From Hyperoodon ampullatus (taxonomy: Eukaryota; Chordata; Mammalia; Artiodactyla; Ziphiidae): 64,000 bases of DNA. The stretch lies in contig CATKHW010000385.1 in the NCBI GenBank assembly GCA_949752795.1, forward strand, positions 62,001-126,000, given 5' to 3'. Position 1 is the stretch's first letter. The number at the start of each line of letters is the position of its first letter. Below, one piece after another: positions 1 to 10,370 of the stretch. The notes below the pieces were generated by a model, which was not told where the DNA came from, did not search any database, and saw only the letters and a list, made by a program, of their open reading frames with translations. The position numbers and the translations under genes are program-made.

Positions 1-479
1 TGGTGAAAGCGTGATATACGTTTCCCCTGCCAAGCTTATTTGCTCCCCTCTGGGTGCAGTAAGTCCTGCAAGCAGTAGTCTGCTCTTTCGCGGCACAGTC
101 TTGTCGTTTTCTGAGAGAAACTCCAGGTCAAGTGATGGTCACACGAGTCATCTTGGGGGCCCGTTGCCCCCGTTTATCTCTCTGGAGGTTGGAGTTGGAG
201 GGCCTCCTCACTCGAGGTCAGTGTGTCCACAGAGCGACCCCTGCCACTTCAGGGCATGATGGGTGGTTAGGATCACCACGTGGGGTCCTTTTCCCTTAGG
301 AGGGAGCTGGCCTTGCGGGCTGCTGATTTCCAGCTTTTTAGATACCCCAGTATCCTGGCCTGATGAGTCGGTGGGCAAAGCCCTTGGTGACCATAGTTTA
401 TCATACCTGAAGGGCATTCTTGTGTTGCTCCATTTCAAGTGGTCCCAGTTTTTGCACTAAGGCTCCAAGGGCGATTAAC
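1..479 (-). other. Possible downstream continuation of the decayed pol fragment
   Basis: On the minus strand an open stretch at 208-438 follows the reverse transcriptase remnant directly. It is where the connection domain should be, and the stretch LGALVQKLGPLEMEQH (about 420-475) looks like the start of that domain. Further left I see no convincing RNase H or integrase motif. The remaining sequence to position 1 is not recognised. The call rests mostly on position, so it is weak. Confidence 0.4.
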
Positions 480-1185
480 CTTTGACCGGGTATGTAAAGG
501 TCAAAGGGTTTAGCTAAATTAGGGAGTTCCTGGGCAAGGGTCTGTATTGACTGCTCTTTCCATTCTTGAAAGGCTGCTTCTGGATTCTATTCAAAAGGAT
601 CATCATCTTTTCGTGTCAGTGTTTCATGTAGAGGCCCAGCTATTACACTGTAGTTAGGGATCCAGATGCAGAAAACCTTGGCCTCCCCAGGAACCCCTAA
701 GCTGTCTTCTAGTTTTAGAAGAGGTAAGGCTGCAAATGGCTTCTTCCCTATCCTGGGATGCGTTTCTCCGAATATCTGTGAGAATGAAGCCCAGGCATGT
801 CACCTTAGCCTGGGAAATTTGAGTGTTTTTCTTGGACACCTTCTATCCTTTCTTGGCTAGGTAGTTCAGAGGCGTCTTTCGTAGGCCTGGCGATCAGAAT
901 GTCATCTGCATATTGAAGGAGGGTTCCCTTTTAAAGAGGTTGAACTTTTAGGTCTTTAGAGGACATTTCCCCAATGATGGTGTGGGGATTTTTGAACCAT
1001 TGGGGCAGGACGGCCCAGCATTATTGCTTTTGTTGCATGTTGTTTCCTGCCACTCACAAGCCAAAAATTCTTCTGACTCTGAGATGAATGGAATACAGAA
1101 GAAGGCATCATTGAAGTCTAATACAGAATGCCATGGCCTGGTGGAAGGTAGAATGACCAGGAAGGAGTAGGAAATAGGAGCTACT
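480..1185 (-). pseudogene. Endogenous gammaretrovirus-like pol (reverse transcriptase) fragment, decayed
   Basis: Read on the minus strand, this is the palm and thumb part of a retroviral reverse transcriptase. Motif A with its catalytic aspartate is seen as VLDFNDAFF (DAFF codons at 1098-1109). Motif C is seen as LQYADDILIA (YADD codons at 901-912). A thumb-like segment follows at 654-839. The further stretch FDLYIPGQ lies near 480-500. The order is correct for a single reverse transcriptase. The DAFF and YADD motifs are in different reading frames, the 654-839 segment is in yet another frame, and stop codons intervene, so the gene is dead. The YADD box and DAFF motif favour a gammaretrovirus-like (class I) element. 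No LTR, gag or protease was recognised, so this is an internal remnant. Family assignment needs an alignment. Confidence 0.85.
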
Positions 1186-1240
1186 GGATGTATATCCTCG
1201 GTGGCTTCACTGACTGTCCTGATATACTTTATCAGGTCTC

Positions 1241-1443
1241 CAGCAGCCCATGGGGCTCTCGTGGTCAGGCCAATCCCAGGATATGGAGCTCACCTGGGCT
1301 GCGCCCCTACCCCACAGCCCACGGGGCTCTCGTGGTCAAGTCCCTCCCAGGGTATGGAGCTCACCTCTGCAGCTACCCAGCAGCCCATGGGGCTCTCCTA
1401 CTCAGGCCCTTCCCAGGATACGGAGCTCCCCTGGGCAGGTACC
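1241..1443. repeat. Minisatellite, three copies of a 66-71 bp unit
   Basis: The block CAGCAGCCCATGGGGCTCTC and its relatives recur with the shared anchor GGGGCTCTC at 1252, 1323 and 1389, giving periods of 71 and 66 bp. Each copy also contains a GGATATGGAGCTCACCT-like block. A further partial start (CCCAGCAGGGCTGG) follows the third copy. The copies are GC-rich and visibly diverged. Apparent reading frames across it are a by-product of the repetition. It lies just upstream, on the minus strand, of the pol remnant. It may be an expansion of part of that element or an unrelated VNTR. Confidence 0.8.
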
Positions 1444-1841
1444 CCAGCAGGGCTGGACACACAGGAACTGTGCACATAGCCCACCTTGCAGCGAACCCTC
1501 AGCTCACCTGTCGCTCACAGCTGACACAGAATACCTCAGAGCAGGACTTGAACTAACAAACAGCAGTTCTGACAGGTCTGTGACCATGGCTATCACTCTC
1601 TGCAGGCTCTTTCTGCCTGGTCTTCCAGACACTTCCACTGCAGCCAGGGCGCCAGGCCTCTGTCTCCACCCACCATCACTCCTCTCCCTGACTCCTGGGT
1701 TCCTCTCATTAGGATAGGGTCTTCTTGAAGTTGTTTTCCACTCATGGACCAGATAAAATGATAAGAAAACAAGCCGCAGCTGCAGCCCCTTGTCTATCCT
1801 GACTCTCAAGAGCCCACACCTGTTCCTAGGGCCTGGCCCAT
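1444..1841. other. Unrecognised flank between the minisatellite and the 2.73-kb repeats
   Basis: Moderately GC-rich single-copy-looking sequence. I see no transposon ends, tandem structure, splice-bounded exon or protein motif. It may be more of the retroviral element or old unique sequence. Confidence 0.4.
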
Positions 1842-2744
1842 TTAGCAAGTTTCATTTTCTGCAACTGTGAGCCCCTGAGGGGTGAGGATTGGCTGATTTT
1901 GGCAGCCTGAAACTGCCTGCCAGCCCTCCACAGGTGTGCCTGGGTTGAGGGCAATATAAACAGCTCTCCAGTGAGCGACAGCCCTCGTAGCTGTGACTGA
2001 TGCCACATTCTCTGCCCCGTAGGCAGTGCCGGGGCTGTGCTGGTGGGAGTGAGTGAGGGGCCGTGGCTTTCTGGGTGGCCCAGTGTGAGTGGGGCTCTGC
2101 TGGACTTTCTGCAGGAGTTGCCAGGCTGCCACCTGCTAAAGAAGAGGATGTGTCACCGATACCTGCCGCTGGAATTTCTCCCCAGGCAGAGGTGAGGAAG
2201 TAAAAAAGCAGTGGGGGCCGTGGCAGGAGGGGTATCTCAGGCAGGGAAATGGAAAGCTTCCAGAAGAGCATCTGGGGCCAGGACCATCCTGACTGGCCTG
2301 CAGGCACCAAGTCGGCCTGTGTGCTGTCGCTGGTGTGGATCCACAGCCCTTCCTCTAGGCTTGCAAGTTCTTGTACATATTCAGGTGTTTTAACTGGAAA
2401 GGGTGGGAAGAGTTCAGCTGCAGCAGGACTGGGGCTCAGCTCACGTTTACTCACAGATGCCTCGGCATGGCCCCCTTCTTTGCAATGAGGACACTCCTTG
2501 CATAGGAGTGGGCTGCTGGCTCTATGGGAGATAATTCCCCACCTTTGACCAATTTCAGAATTGTTTACGCTGGAGCAAGTGCCCTGATAGGGTTTTCCTC
2601 TGTCTAACTCGTGGGTTCAGGTTTTTTTCTTTCTTTTTTGGTTCAAGTTAGATTTTATTCCTCTTTTATGTATTTATAGATATAAGCATGGAAATAATTC
2701 ATTCATATAAATACATCTGTGTGAAGGGAAGAACTTTTTTCTGT
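1842..2744. other. GC-rich head of unit A, origin unknown
   Basis: About 650 bp of GC-rich sequence carrying a CAATATAAACAG block, followed by roughly 250 bp of AT-rich sequence leading into the L1 tail. Homologous heads lie at 4572-5472 and 7300-7920. Minus-strand open frames (200 codons here) are not conserved in length or frame among the copies. I do not recognise a family. An LTR or an old processed insertion is possible, but no TG..CA ends or polyadenylation layout are clear. Confidence 0.5.
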
Positions 2745-3730
2745 TTTATTTTTAAATTTTATTTTTTAAAATTTTGAAATTTAATTTTATTTATTTATTA
2801 TACAGCAGGTTATTATTAGTTATGTATTTTATGCATATACATGTATACAGGTCAATCCCAATCTCCCAACTCATCCCAACACCACCTCCCCATGGCTTCC
2901 CACACTTGGTGTCCATACGTGTGTTCTCTACCTCTGTGTCTCTATTTCTTCCCTGCAAACCAGTTCATCTGTACCATTTTTCTAGGTTCCACATATATGC
3001 ATTAACATACAATATTTGTATGTCTCTTTCTGACTTACTTCATTCTGTATGACAGTCTCTAGATCCATCGACGTCTCTACAAATGACCCACTTTCATTCC
3101 TTCTTATGGCTGAGTAATATTCCATTTTATATATGTACCACATCTTTATCCATTCGTCTGTCTGTGGGTATTTAGGTTGCTTCCATTACCTGGCTATTGT
3201 AAATAGTGCTGAAATGAGCATTGTGGTGAATGTGCCTTTTTGATTTATGGTTTTCTCTGGGTATATGCCCAGAAGTGGGATTGCTGGATCATATGATAAT
3301 TCTATTTCTAGTTTTTTTAAGGAAACTCCATACTGTTCTCCATTGTGACTGTATCAATTTACATTTCCACCACTAGTGGAAGAGGGATCCTTTTGTCCAC
3401 ACCCTCCCCAGAATTCGTTGTTTGTAGATTTTCTGATGATGCCAATTGTAACAGGTTTGAGGTGATACCTCATTGTAGTTTTGATTTGCATTTCTCTAAT
3501 AATTCGTGATGTTGAGCAGCTTTTCATGTGTGTCTTGGCCATCTCTGTGTCTTCTTTGAAGAAACGTCTCTTTAGATCTTCTGCCAATTTTTGTATTGGG
3601 TTGTTTGTTTTTTTAATATTAAGCTGCATGAACTCTTTATATATATTGGAGATTAAACTTTTGTCCATTGATTCGTTTGCAAATATTTTCGCCTATTCTG
3701 AGGGATGCTTTTTGCCTTTCCCGTTTTTTT
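2744..3730 (-). mobile_element. LINE-1 fragment, ORF2 3' part plus 3' UTR (unit A)
   Basis: A 5'-truncated L1 read on the minus strand. It runs from about 3730 through the ORF2 C-terminal region to an A-rich tail, seen as a T-rich stretch on the plus strand near 2744-2800. The minus-strand peptide at 3354-3668 contains [13 protein letters not shown] followed by P..IGII.KS, a well-known stretch of L1 ORF2p. Plus-strand words such as GGATCATATGATAATTCTAT and ATGGCTGAGTAATATTCCAT are the familiar antisense L1 3' end. The frame breaks repeatedly, so it is inactive. Confidence 0.92.
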
Positions 3731-4094
3731 AACAAAAAAAGAAAGAAAAAAGAGAAGCAGAACACTAATGTGTGTAAAATATGCCTTTTGAAACTGTCGT
3801 TTTGAAATATGGACGTCCTTTGAATTTTTTGGTCGATATATGAACCCAGGATTTGTTTTCAGGGCAGGTGTCATTTACAGGCCTGCAATGATTTTGAATA
3901 TCAACTGACCATTAGCGCTGGGATTAAAGCTGCTGTTGTGTGAAACGGCCACAAGGTGGCAGCAGTTCTCCCTTACCAAATCTGGTTACTGGGGCAACAG
4001 AGCCTCAATGGAAGTTGTGTTCTAGATTGGAATTTAGAATGGAATGTGCCAGGAGAAAGCCCCTCAAGTTTGTCTCTCTACTTCTTGTTCGTGC
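3731..4094. other. Spacer between the two L1 fragments (unit A)
   Basis: An A-rich stretch of AAAGAAAG type (about 3731-3765), then some 330 bp not recognised as a transposon. It contains the CTCF-like motif at 3949-3962. No gene is supported. Confidence 0.5.
3949..3962 (+). promoter_or_regulatory. CTCF-like motif (unit A)
   Basis: CCACAAGGTGGCAG agrees with the core CTCF consensus CCASYAGRKGGCRS at 13 of 14 positions; only the fifth base (A for a pyrimidine) differs. The flanks are ACGGC and CAGTT. Binding is inferred from the motif only, and satellite neighbourhoods are often methylated and silent. Confidence 0.4.
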
Positions 4095-4571
4095 TTTTAA
4101 TTTAATTTTTTATTGTTTATTACAGCAAATTTGATTACAATGTTTGGCTTGTTGTAGGTGTGGAAGATGTGGTTCTTTTACACATACACATATGTCTGTT
4201 CTTCCTGGGATCCTTTTCCCATGTACCTTATGACAGAATGTTGAGTAGTCTTCTCTTGGTATTCTGTAGGTCTTTGGTGATTCTATATGTCACCTGTGTT
4301 TGTATATGTCTGTTAACCCCAATATCAAAATGAAACCAATCCTCACACCTTTCCATTGGTGAACCATTAGTTTGTTTAATAAATCTGTGATTGCCCTTCT
4401 CCGTGGAAATATCTGCCCCGGTATCCATTTTTCGGTCACACCTATAAGAGATATGATATGATATGTGTCTTTCACTTTCTGACTTACTACAAGTCAGGTG
4501 ATTACCTCTAGACACACCTACGGTGCTACAAATGGCATTGTGTCCTTTTATTCCTTGGCTTCTATTCTGCC
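4095..4571 (-). mobile_element. LINE-1 3' end, second fragment (unit A)
   Basis: Minus-strand L1 3' UTR with the very end of ORF2. An A-rich end lies at about 4095-4130 (T-rich on plus). The UTR text includes GGGGTTAACAGACATATACA, then AAGTCAGAAAGTGAAAGACA near the ORF2 stop. It is cut at the unit boundary. It is separate from the L1 fragment at 2744-3730, because both hold a 3' end in the same orientation. Confidence 0.8.
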
Positions 4572-5472
4572 TTAGCGAGGTCCATTTTCAACAATGTGAT
4601 TCCCTGAGGGCTGAGGATTAGCTGACCTGGGTAGCCTGACCCTGCCGGCCGGCCCTCCCCAGGTGTGCCTGGGTTGAGGTCAATATAAACAGCGCTGCAG
4701 GCAGCAATAGCCCCAGAAGCTGTGCCTGACTCCATATTCTCTGCCCCGTCAGCAGTGTCGGGGCTGTGCTGGTGGGAGGGAGTGAGGGGCCACGGCTTTG
4801 TGGGTGGCCCGGTGTGAGTGGGTCTCTGCTGGACTTTCTGCAGTAGTTGCCAGGCTTCCACCTGTAAAGAAGAGGATGTGTCACCCATACCTTCCGCTGG
4901 AATTTCTCTCCGGACAGAGGTGAGGAAGCAAAAAAGCAGTGGGGGCCGGGACAGGAGGGGTATCTCAGGCAGGGCAATGGAAATCTTCCAGAAGAGCGCC
5001 CAGGGCCAGGACCATCCTGGCTGGCCTGCAGGCACCAAGTTGGCCTGCGTGCTGTCGCTGGTGTGGCTCCACGGCCCTTCCTCTAGGCTTTCAAGCCCTT
5101 GTACATATTCAAGTGTTTTACCTGGGAAGGGTGGGAAAAGTTCAACAGCAGCTGGCCTGGGGCTCAGCTCACGTTTACTCACAGATGCCTCGGCATGGCC
5201 CCCTGCTTTGCAATGAGGACGCTCCTTGCATAGGAGTGGGCTGCTGGTTCTATGGGAGATTATTCCCCACCTCTGAGCAATTTCAGAATTGTTTACCACT
5301 GGAGCAAGTGCCCTGATAGGGTTTTCCTCTAACTCGTGGGTTCAGGTTTTTTTTTTTCTTTTTTGGTTCAAGTTAGATTTTATTCCTCTTTTATGTATTT
5401 ATAGATATAAGCATGGAAATAATTCATTCATATAAATACATCTGTGTGAAGGGAAGAACTTTTTTCTGTTTT
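4572..5472. other. GC-rich head of unit B, origin unknown
   Basis: The counterpart of the unit A head. It holds an uninterrupted 245-codon minus-strand frame (4562-5299). The composition, the lack of a recognisable domain and the breakage of the same frame in copy A argue for chance. It ends in T-rich sequence that abuts the antisense L1 tail. Confidence 0.5.
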
Positions 5473-6457
5473 ATTTTTAAATTTTATTTTTTAAAATTTT
5501 GAAATTTAATTTTATTTATTTTTTTATACAGCAGGTTATTATTAGTTATGTATTTTATGCATATACATGTACACAGGTCAATCCCAATCTCCCAACTCAT
5601 CCCAACACCACCTCCCCATGGCTTCCCACACTTGGTGTCCATACGTGTGTTCTCTACCTCTGTGTCTCTATTACTTCCCTGCAAACCAGTTCATCTGTAC
5701 CATTTTTCTAGGTTCCACATATATGCATTAATATACAATATTTGTTTGTCTCTTTCTGACTTACTTCATTCTGTATGACAGTCTCTAGATCCATCGACGT
5801 CTCTACAAATGACCCACTTTCATTCCTTCTTATGGCTGAGTAATATTCCATTTTATATATGTACCACATCTTTATCCATTCGTCTGTCTGTGGGTATTTA
5901 GGTTGCTTCCATTACCTGGCTATCGTAAATAGTGCTGAAATGAGCATTGTGGTGAATGTGCCTTTTTGATTTATGGTTTTATCTGAGTATATGCCCAGAA
6001 GTGGGATTGCTGGATCATATGGTAATTCTATTTCTAGTTTTTTTAAGGAAACTCCATACTGTTCTCCATCGTGACTGTATCAATTTACATTTCCACCACT
6101 AGTGGAAGAGGGATCCTTTTGTCCACACCCTCCCCAGAATTCGTTGTTTGTAGATTTTCTGATGATGCCGATTCTAACAGGTGTGAGGTGATACCTCATC
6201 GTAGTTTTGATTTGCATTTCTCTAATAATTAGTGATGTTGAGCAGCTTTTCATGTGCGTCTTGGCCATCTCTGTGTCTTCTTTGAAGAAACGTCTCTTTA
6301 GATCTTTTGCCCATTTTTTGTATTGGGTTGTTTGCTTTTTTAATATTAAGCTGCATGAGATCTTTATATATATTGGAGATTAAACCTTTGTCCATTGATT
6401 CGTTTGAAAATATTTTCGCCCATTCTGAGGGATGCTTTTTGCCATTCCCGTTTTTTT
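5473..6457 (-). mobile_element. LINE-1 fragment, ORF2 3' part plus 3' UTR (unit B)
   Basis: A tandem-duplicated copy of the unit A L1 fragment with the same ends and about 1-2% difference by eye. The stretch [20 protein letters not shown] is at 6080-6268 on the minus strand. It arrived by duplication of the whole 2.73-kb unit, not by a second retrotransposition, since both junctions are identical to those in unit A. Confidence 0.92.
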
Positions 6458-6822
6458 AACAAAAAAAGAAAGAAAGAAAAAGAAGCAGAACACTAATGTG
6501 TGCAAAATATGCCTTTTGAAACTGTCGTTTTGAAATATGGACATCCTTTGAATTTTTTGGTCGATATATGAACCCAGGATTTGTATTCAGGGCAGGTGTC
6601 ATTTACAGGCCTGCAATGATTTTGAATATCAACAGACCATTAGCGCTGGAATTAAAGCTGCTGTTGTGTGAAACGGCCACAAGGTGGCAGCAGTTCTCCC
6701 TTACCAAATCTGGTTACTAGGGCAACAGAGCCTCAATGGAAGCCCTGTTCTAGATTGGAAATTAAAATGCAATGTGCCAGAAGAAAGCCCCTCAAGTTTT
6801 TCTCACTACTTCTTGTTCGTGT
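6458..6822. other. Spacer between the two L1 fragments (unit B)
   Basis: The same as the unit A spacer, with a slightly different AAAG-rich run (about 6458-6485) and the CTCF-like motif at 6677-6690. No gene is supported. Confidence 0.5.
6677..6690 (+). promoter_or_regulatory. CTCF-like motif (unit B)
   Basis: Identical 14 bases to the motif in unit A, 2728 bp downstream and in the same orientation. It was carried by the tandem duplication. Confidence 0.4.
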
Positions 6823-7299
6823 TTTTAATTTAATTTTTTATTTTTTATTACAGCAAATTTGATTACAATGTTTGGCTTCTTGTAGGTGTGGAAGATGTGG
6901 TTCTTTTACACATACATATATGTCTGTTCTTCCTGAAATCCTTTTCCCATGTACCTTATGACAGAATGTTGAGTAGTCTTCTCTTGGTATTCTGTAGGTC
7001 TTTGGTGATTCTATATGTCACCTGTGTTTGTATATGTCTGTTAACCCCAATATCATAATGAAACCAATCCTCACACGTTTCCATTGGTGAACCATAAGTT
7101 TGTTGAATGAATCTGTGATTGCCCTTCTCCGTGGAAATATCAGCCCTGGTATCCATTTTTCGGTCACACCTATAAGAGATAAGATATCATATGTGTCTTT
7201 CACTTTCTGACTTACTTCAAGTCACGTGATTACTTCTAGACACACCTACGGTGCTGCAAATGGCCTTGTGTCCTTTTATTCCTTGGCTTCTATTCTGCC
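6823..7299 (-). mobile_element. LINE-1 3' end, second fragment (unit B)
   Basis: A duplicate of the second L1 fragment of unit A, with a handful of substitutions. It ends at the boundary with copy C. Confidence 0.8.
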
Positions 7300-7920
7300 T
7301 TAGCGAGGTCCATTTTCAACAATGTGATTCCCTGAGGGCTGAGGATTAGCTGACCTGGGTAGCCTGACCCTGCCGGCCGGCCCTCCCCAGGTGTGCCTGG
7401 GATGAGGTCAATATAAACAGCGCTGCAGGCAGCAATAGCCCCTGAAGCTGTGCCTGACTCCATGATCTCTGCCCCGTCAGCAGTGTCGGGGCTGTGCTGG
7501 TGGGAGGGAGTGAGGGGCCACGGCTTTGTGGGTGGCCCGGTGTGAGTGGGTCTCTGCTGGACTTTCTGCAGGAGTTTCCAGGATGCCACGTGTAAACAAG
7601 AGGATGTATCACCCACACCTTCCGTTGGAATTTCTCTCAGGACAGAGGTGAGGAAGGAAAAAAGCAGTGGGTGCCGGGACAGGAGGGGTATCTCAGGCAG
7701 GTCAATGGAAAGCTTCCAGAAGAGCGCTCAGGGCCAGGACCATCCTGGATGGCCTGTAGGCACCAAGTTGGCCTGCGTGTTGTCGCTGGTGTGGCTCCAC
7801 GGCCCTTCCTCTAGGCTTTCAAGCCCTTGTACATATTCAGGTGTTTTACCTGGGAAGGGTGGGAAATGTTCAGCAGCAGCTGGCCTGGGGCTCAGCTCAG
7901 GGTTACTCACAGATGCCTCG
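7300..7920. repeat. 2.73-kb tandem unit, copy C, truncated
   Basis: The first 621 bp of the unit only. It follows copies A and B up to CACAGATGCCTCGG and then breaks off exactly where the 1738-bp satellite begins. In copies A and B the same word continues into CATGGCCCCC. The L1 parts and the CTCF-like site are absent from this copy. Confidence 0.9.
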
Positions 7921-8640
7921 GGTCCCTTTCACTGACGAAGGTGTAGGTCTTGTCTATTCCATAGTTTATGTTTGGAACGGTACCTGTGCTTATATCAAAC
8001 TCTTGTTTTATGCATCACCCCACCTCTCATTCCCCCTTAAGCAGGCATCAGAGTGTTTTCCAAAGGTGAGACTCTGTTCTCTTTCTTAACTGAGTTCAAG
8101 TGTAGCCATGTTTACAGGATCTTCATAAGTGATATCTTCTGATAAGTTTCTTTTTCTGTGTGACTTATTTCACTTAGGAGCATCATACCTCAATCCATTC
8201 ATTTTGCTGCTACTGGTCTTATGCCATTGATTGCATGGCTGAGGGATATTCCATCGTACGGAAGTACCACAATTTTTTGAACCATTTTTATATTTCCTGG
8301 GATATTTAAGGTGTACCCAAGTTGAGGTTCTTGTAAGCAGTGCAGCCCTAAATTTTCGGGTGGCTCTGTCTTATTGATTTTCAGGTTTCCCAAGGTATAT
8401 TCCCTAGACTGGAAGTGCCCTTGGCTCTGTAGCTCTGTTGTTTACTTCTTTTAGGGAACACAATGCACTCCTCCAGAGATGCAGTTGGCAGTTTACATCC
8501 CGCCCATCAGCAAAACAAGCCTCCCTGTTCTCCAGGGCCGGTCTTGCCTTTCTGGATTTTACACATTTTGTGTATGTCCCTTTTGAACAGTGGGAAGTGA
8601 TACTTCTTTGTAGTGCAGATTTGCATTTCCCGCTGCTTGC

Positions 8641-8712
8641 TTGGACAAAAAGGGCTTATGCGTTTTCTCCTGAATATATTCAGGAGAAAACGCATATGCC
8701 CTTTTTGCTCAA
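8641..8712. repeat. 72-bp palindrome, unit 1
   Basis: Two 36-bp arms meet at GAATATATTC with no spacer. Three arm mismatches (positions 4, 5 and 16 from the outer end). Confidence 0.95.
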
Positions 8713-9487
8713 GTGCATCATTGTGGAAGTTGTGCCCCTCATCCTGTGCTTTAAAGTCAATTCCAACGTACCACATGAAATCTGTTCCCTGCTATTCTGC
8801 CTAGCTTTCAAGTCCACCTCGTTGCCTTCCCTCAACAGATTTTTGGACAATAGTTGTCTTTAACACTCTGCCAGTTTGTGAATTGCTGTGCCCCTGAGCT
8901 CCATTTTTCAACTCGTTTTTTGTGAGCTGACCGAAAGTCCAAAATTGTGGTTCAGGACCTATGCTGGTTCCCGGTGGGGGGCTGAGACTTTGGTTTATTC
9001 TTCTTCCTGCTGGGAAATTAGAGTGACATGTGCCCGTCCCAATGCCTTAGAGCTACTCTCTCACTGGTTCTCCCTCTTCCCTTTCATCCTCTGCCAAATT
9101 GGCAACCTGTGCGAACCAGGAGGTTAAAGGGGCTGTTTCTCCAAGTTGGGAGATTGACAGAAAAGCAGTTGGAAAATCAAACCGGAGCTCCAGGAGAGGG
9201 ACTATTCGTTGAGTTTTAGAAACCTTTCATATTCACAGTGTGTCCATTCTCTATTTTGCCCTTACATGTTATATCTGTAGTAATAGTCCCTTCAAGCTGG
9301 AGAGTTGGGAACCATGGAATGCGTGCCATTCATTATTGCTTTAAAGGGTCTACATTTGCTCACCGAATCTCACGAATCCTCTCAGTCCCAAGTGTCCAGC
9401 CTTATGCCACATCCCGCTGTCGTTGTACATTGGGTCAGTCCAGGTTTCATCAGAGACCCTGAAGGAATTGTGAAGAATTTCCATTTT
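8713..9487. other. Non-L1 half of the satellite unit, origin unknown (example in unit 1)
   Basis: About 775 bp between the palindrome and the L1 A-rich end, repeated in every unit. I recognise no transposon or gene in it. A plus-strand frame of about 104 codons begins at a GTG before the palindrome and stays open in most inner units, but no ATG begins it and the palindrome lies inside it. Confidence 0.6.
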
Positions 9488-10370
9488 TGTTTTGTTTTGT
9501 TTTTGAAATTCCTTTTTATAGTGGGTTTGAGCTGGTTCTCGCTGCCATGTTTATGCCAGTCTAGACACACTTGATTCCCTTACGCAGACATATCAATAAA
9601 TAGGTTGTAAGATTCTTACTAGTCAGATATATTCCTCTGCGTGAAGTATGGGGTTTTGAGTCCCTTTCACTGAGGAAGGTGAAGGTCTTGTCTATTCCTT
9701 AGATAGTTTTTGGAACAGTACCTGTGCTTATATCAAACTCCGGTTTTATGCATCACCCCACCTCTCCTTCCCCCTTAAGCAGGCAAAGAGTGCTTCCTAA
9801 ATGTGAGACTCTGTTCTCTTTCCTAACTCAGTTCAAGTGTAGCCATGTTACAGGATATTCATAAGTGATATCTTATGATAAGTTTCTTTTTCTGTGTGAA
9901 TTATTACACTTAGAATCATCGTAGTTTTATCTACTCATTTTGCTGCTACTGGTCTTATGACATTGACTTCATGGCTGAGGGATATTCCATCGTACGTAAG
10001 TACCACAATTTTTTGAACCATTTTCATATTTCCTGGAATATTTAAGGTGTACCCCAGTTGAGGTTCTTGTAATCAGTGCAGCCCTACATTTTGGGGTGGC
10101 TCTGTCTTATTGATTTTCAGTTTTCCCAAGGAATATTCCCTAGACTGGATGTGCCCTTGGCTCCGGAGTTCTGTTGTTTACTTGTTTTTGGGAACACAAT
10201 GCACTCCTCCAGAGAGGCAGTTGGCAATTTACATCCCGCCCATCAGCATAACAAGGCTCCCTGTTCTCCAGGGCCTGTCTTGCCTTTCTGGATTTTACAC
10301 ATTTTGTGGATGTCCCTTTTGACCGGTGGGAAGTGATACTTCTTTGTAGTGCAGATTTGCATTGCCCGCT
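9488..10370 (-). mobile_element. L1 3' end forming half of the satellite unit (example across units 1-2)
   Basis: On the minus strand the sequence runs from an ORF2-like segment next to the palindrome (GATTTGCATT side) to the 3' UTR and an A-rich end, seen as TTTGTTTTGTTTTTGAAATTCC on the plus strand near 9488. ORF2p-like text of the kind ILSEISHTEK..YHKISLM is readable in most units (for example 18770-19051 and 23983-24264, minus). The same block recurs in every unit. It is old: pairing with modern L1 3' ends is plain but far from exact, much weaker than for the fragments at 2744-3730. Confidence 0.8.

Larger units (their letters stand above)
1842..4571. repeat. 2.73-kb tandem unit, copy A
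   Basis: The first of three head-to-tail copies. The copy starts where TTAGC(A/G)AG and a CATTTTC block recur at 1842, 4572 and 7300. The order inside is: GC-rich head (1842 to about 2744), antisense L1 fragment (about 2744-3730), A-rich and unknown spacer with a CTCF-like site, and a second antisense L1 3' end (about 4095-4571). Its head is visibly more diverged from copy B than the rest. By eye there are about 20 differences in the first 110 bases, against one in about 100 bases of the L1 part. Confidence 0.9.
4572..7299. repeat. 2.73-kb tandem unit, copy B
   Basis: A second full copy, 2728 bp, with the same internal order as copy A. The longest open frame of the window (4562-5299, minus, 245 codons) covers its head. 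The matching region in copy A is shortened and shifted in frame, and in copy C it is truncated, so coding is not supported. The head is only a few percent different from copy C by eye. Confidence 0.9.
7921..9659. repeat. Satellite unit 1 (left edge)
   Basis: Diverged edge copy. It shares GGATTTTACAC with unit 2 where inner units have GGTTTTTACAC. It joins the truncated 2.73-kb copy C with at most 1-2 shared bases. Confidence 0.9.

Noticed and set aside
1188..1556. A 122-codon proline-rich frame over the minisatellite
   Set aside because: It follows the 66-71 bp repetition, three frames are open together, and no splice or start context supports it.
3731..3765. A-rich run as the tail of a plus-strand retroposon
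   Set aside because: It is interrupted by G and I cannot find a matching element body or target duplication; it may be only a simple repeat.
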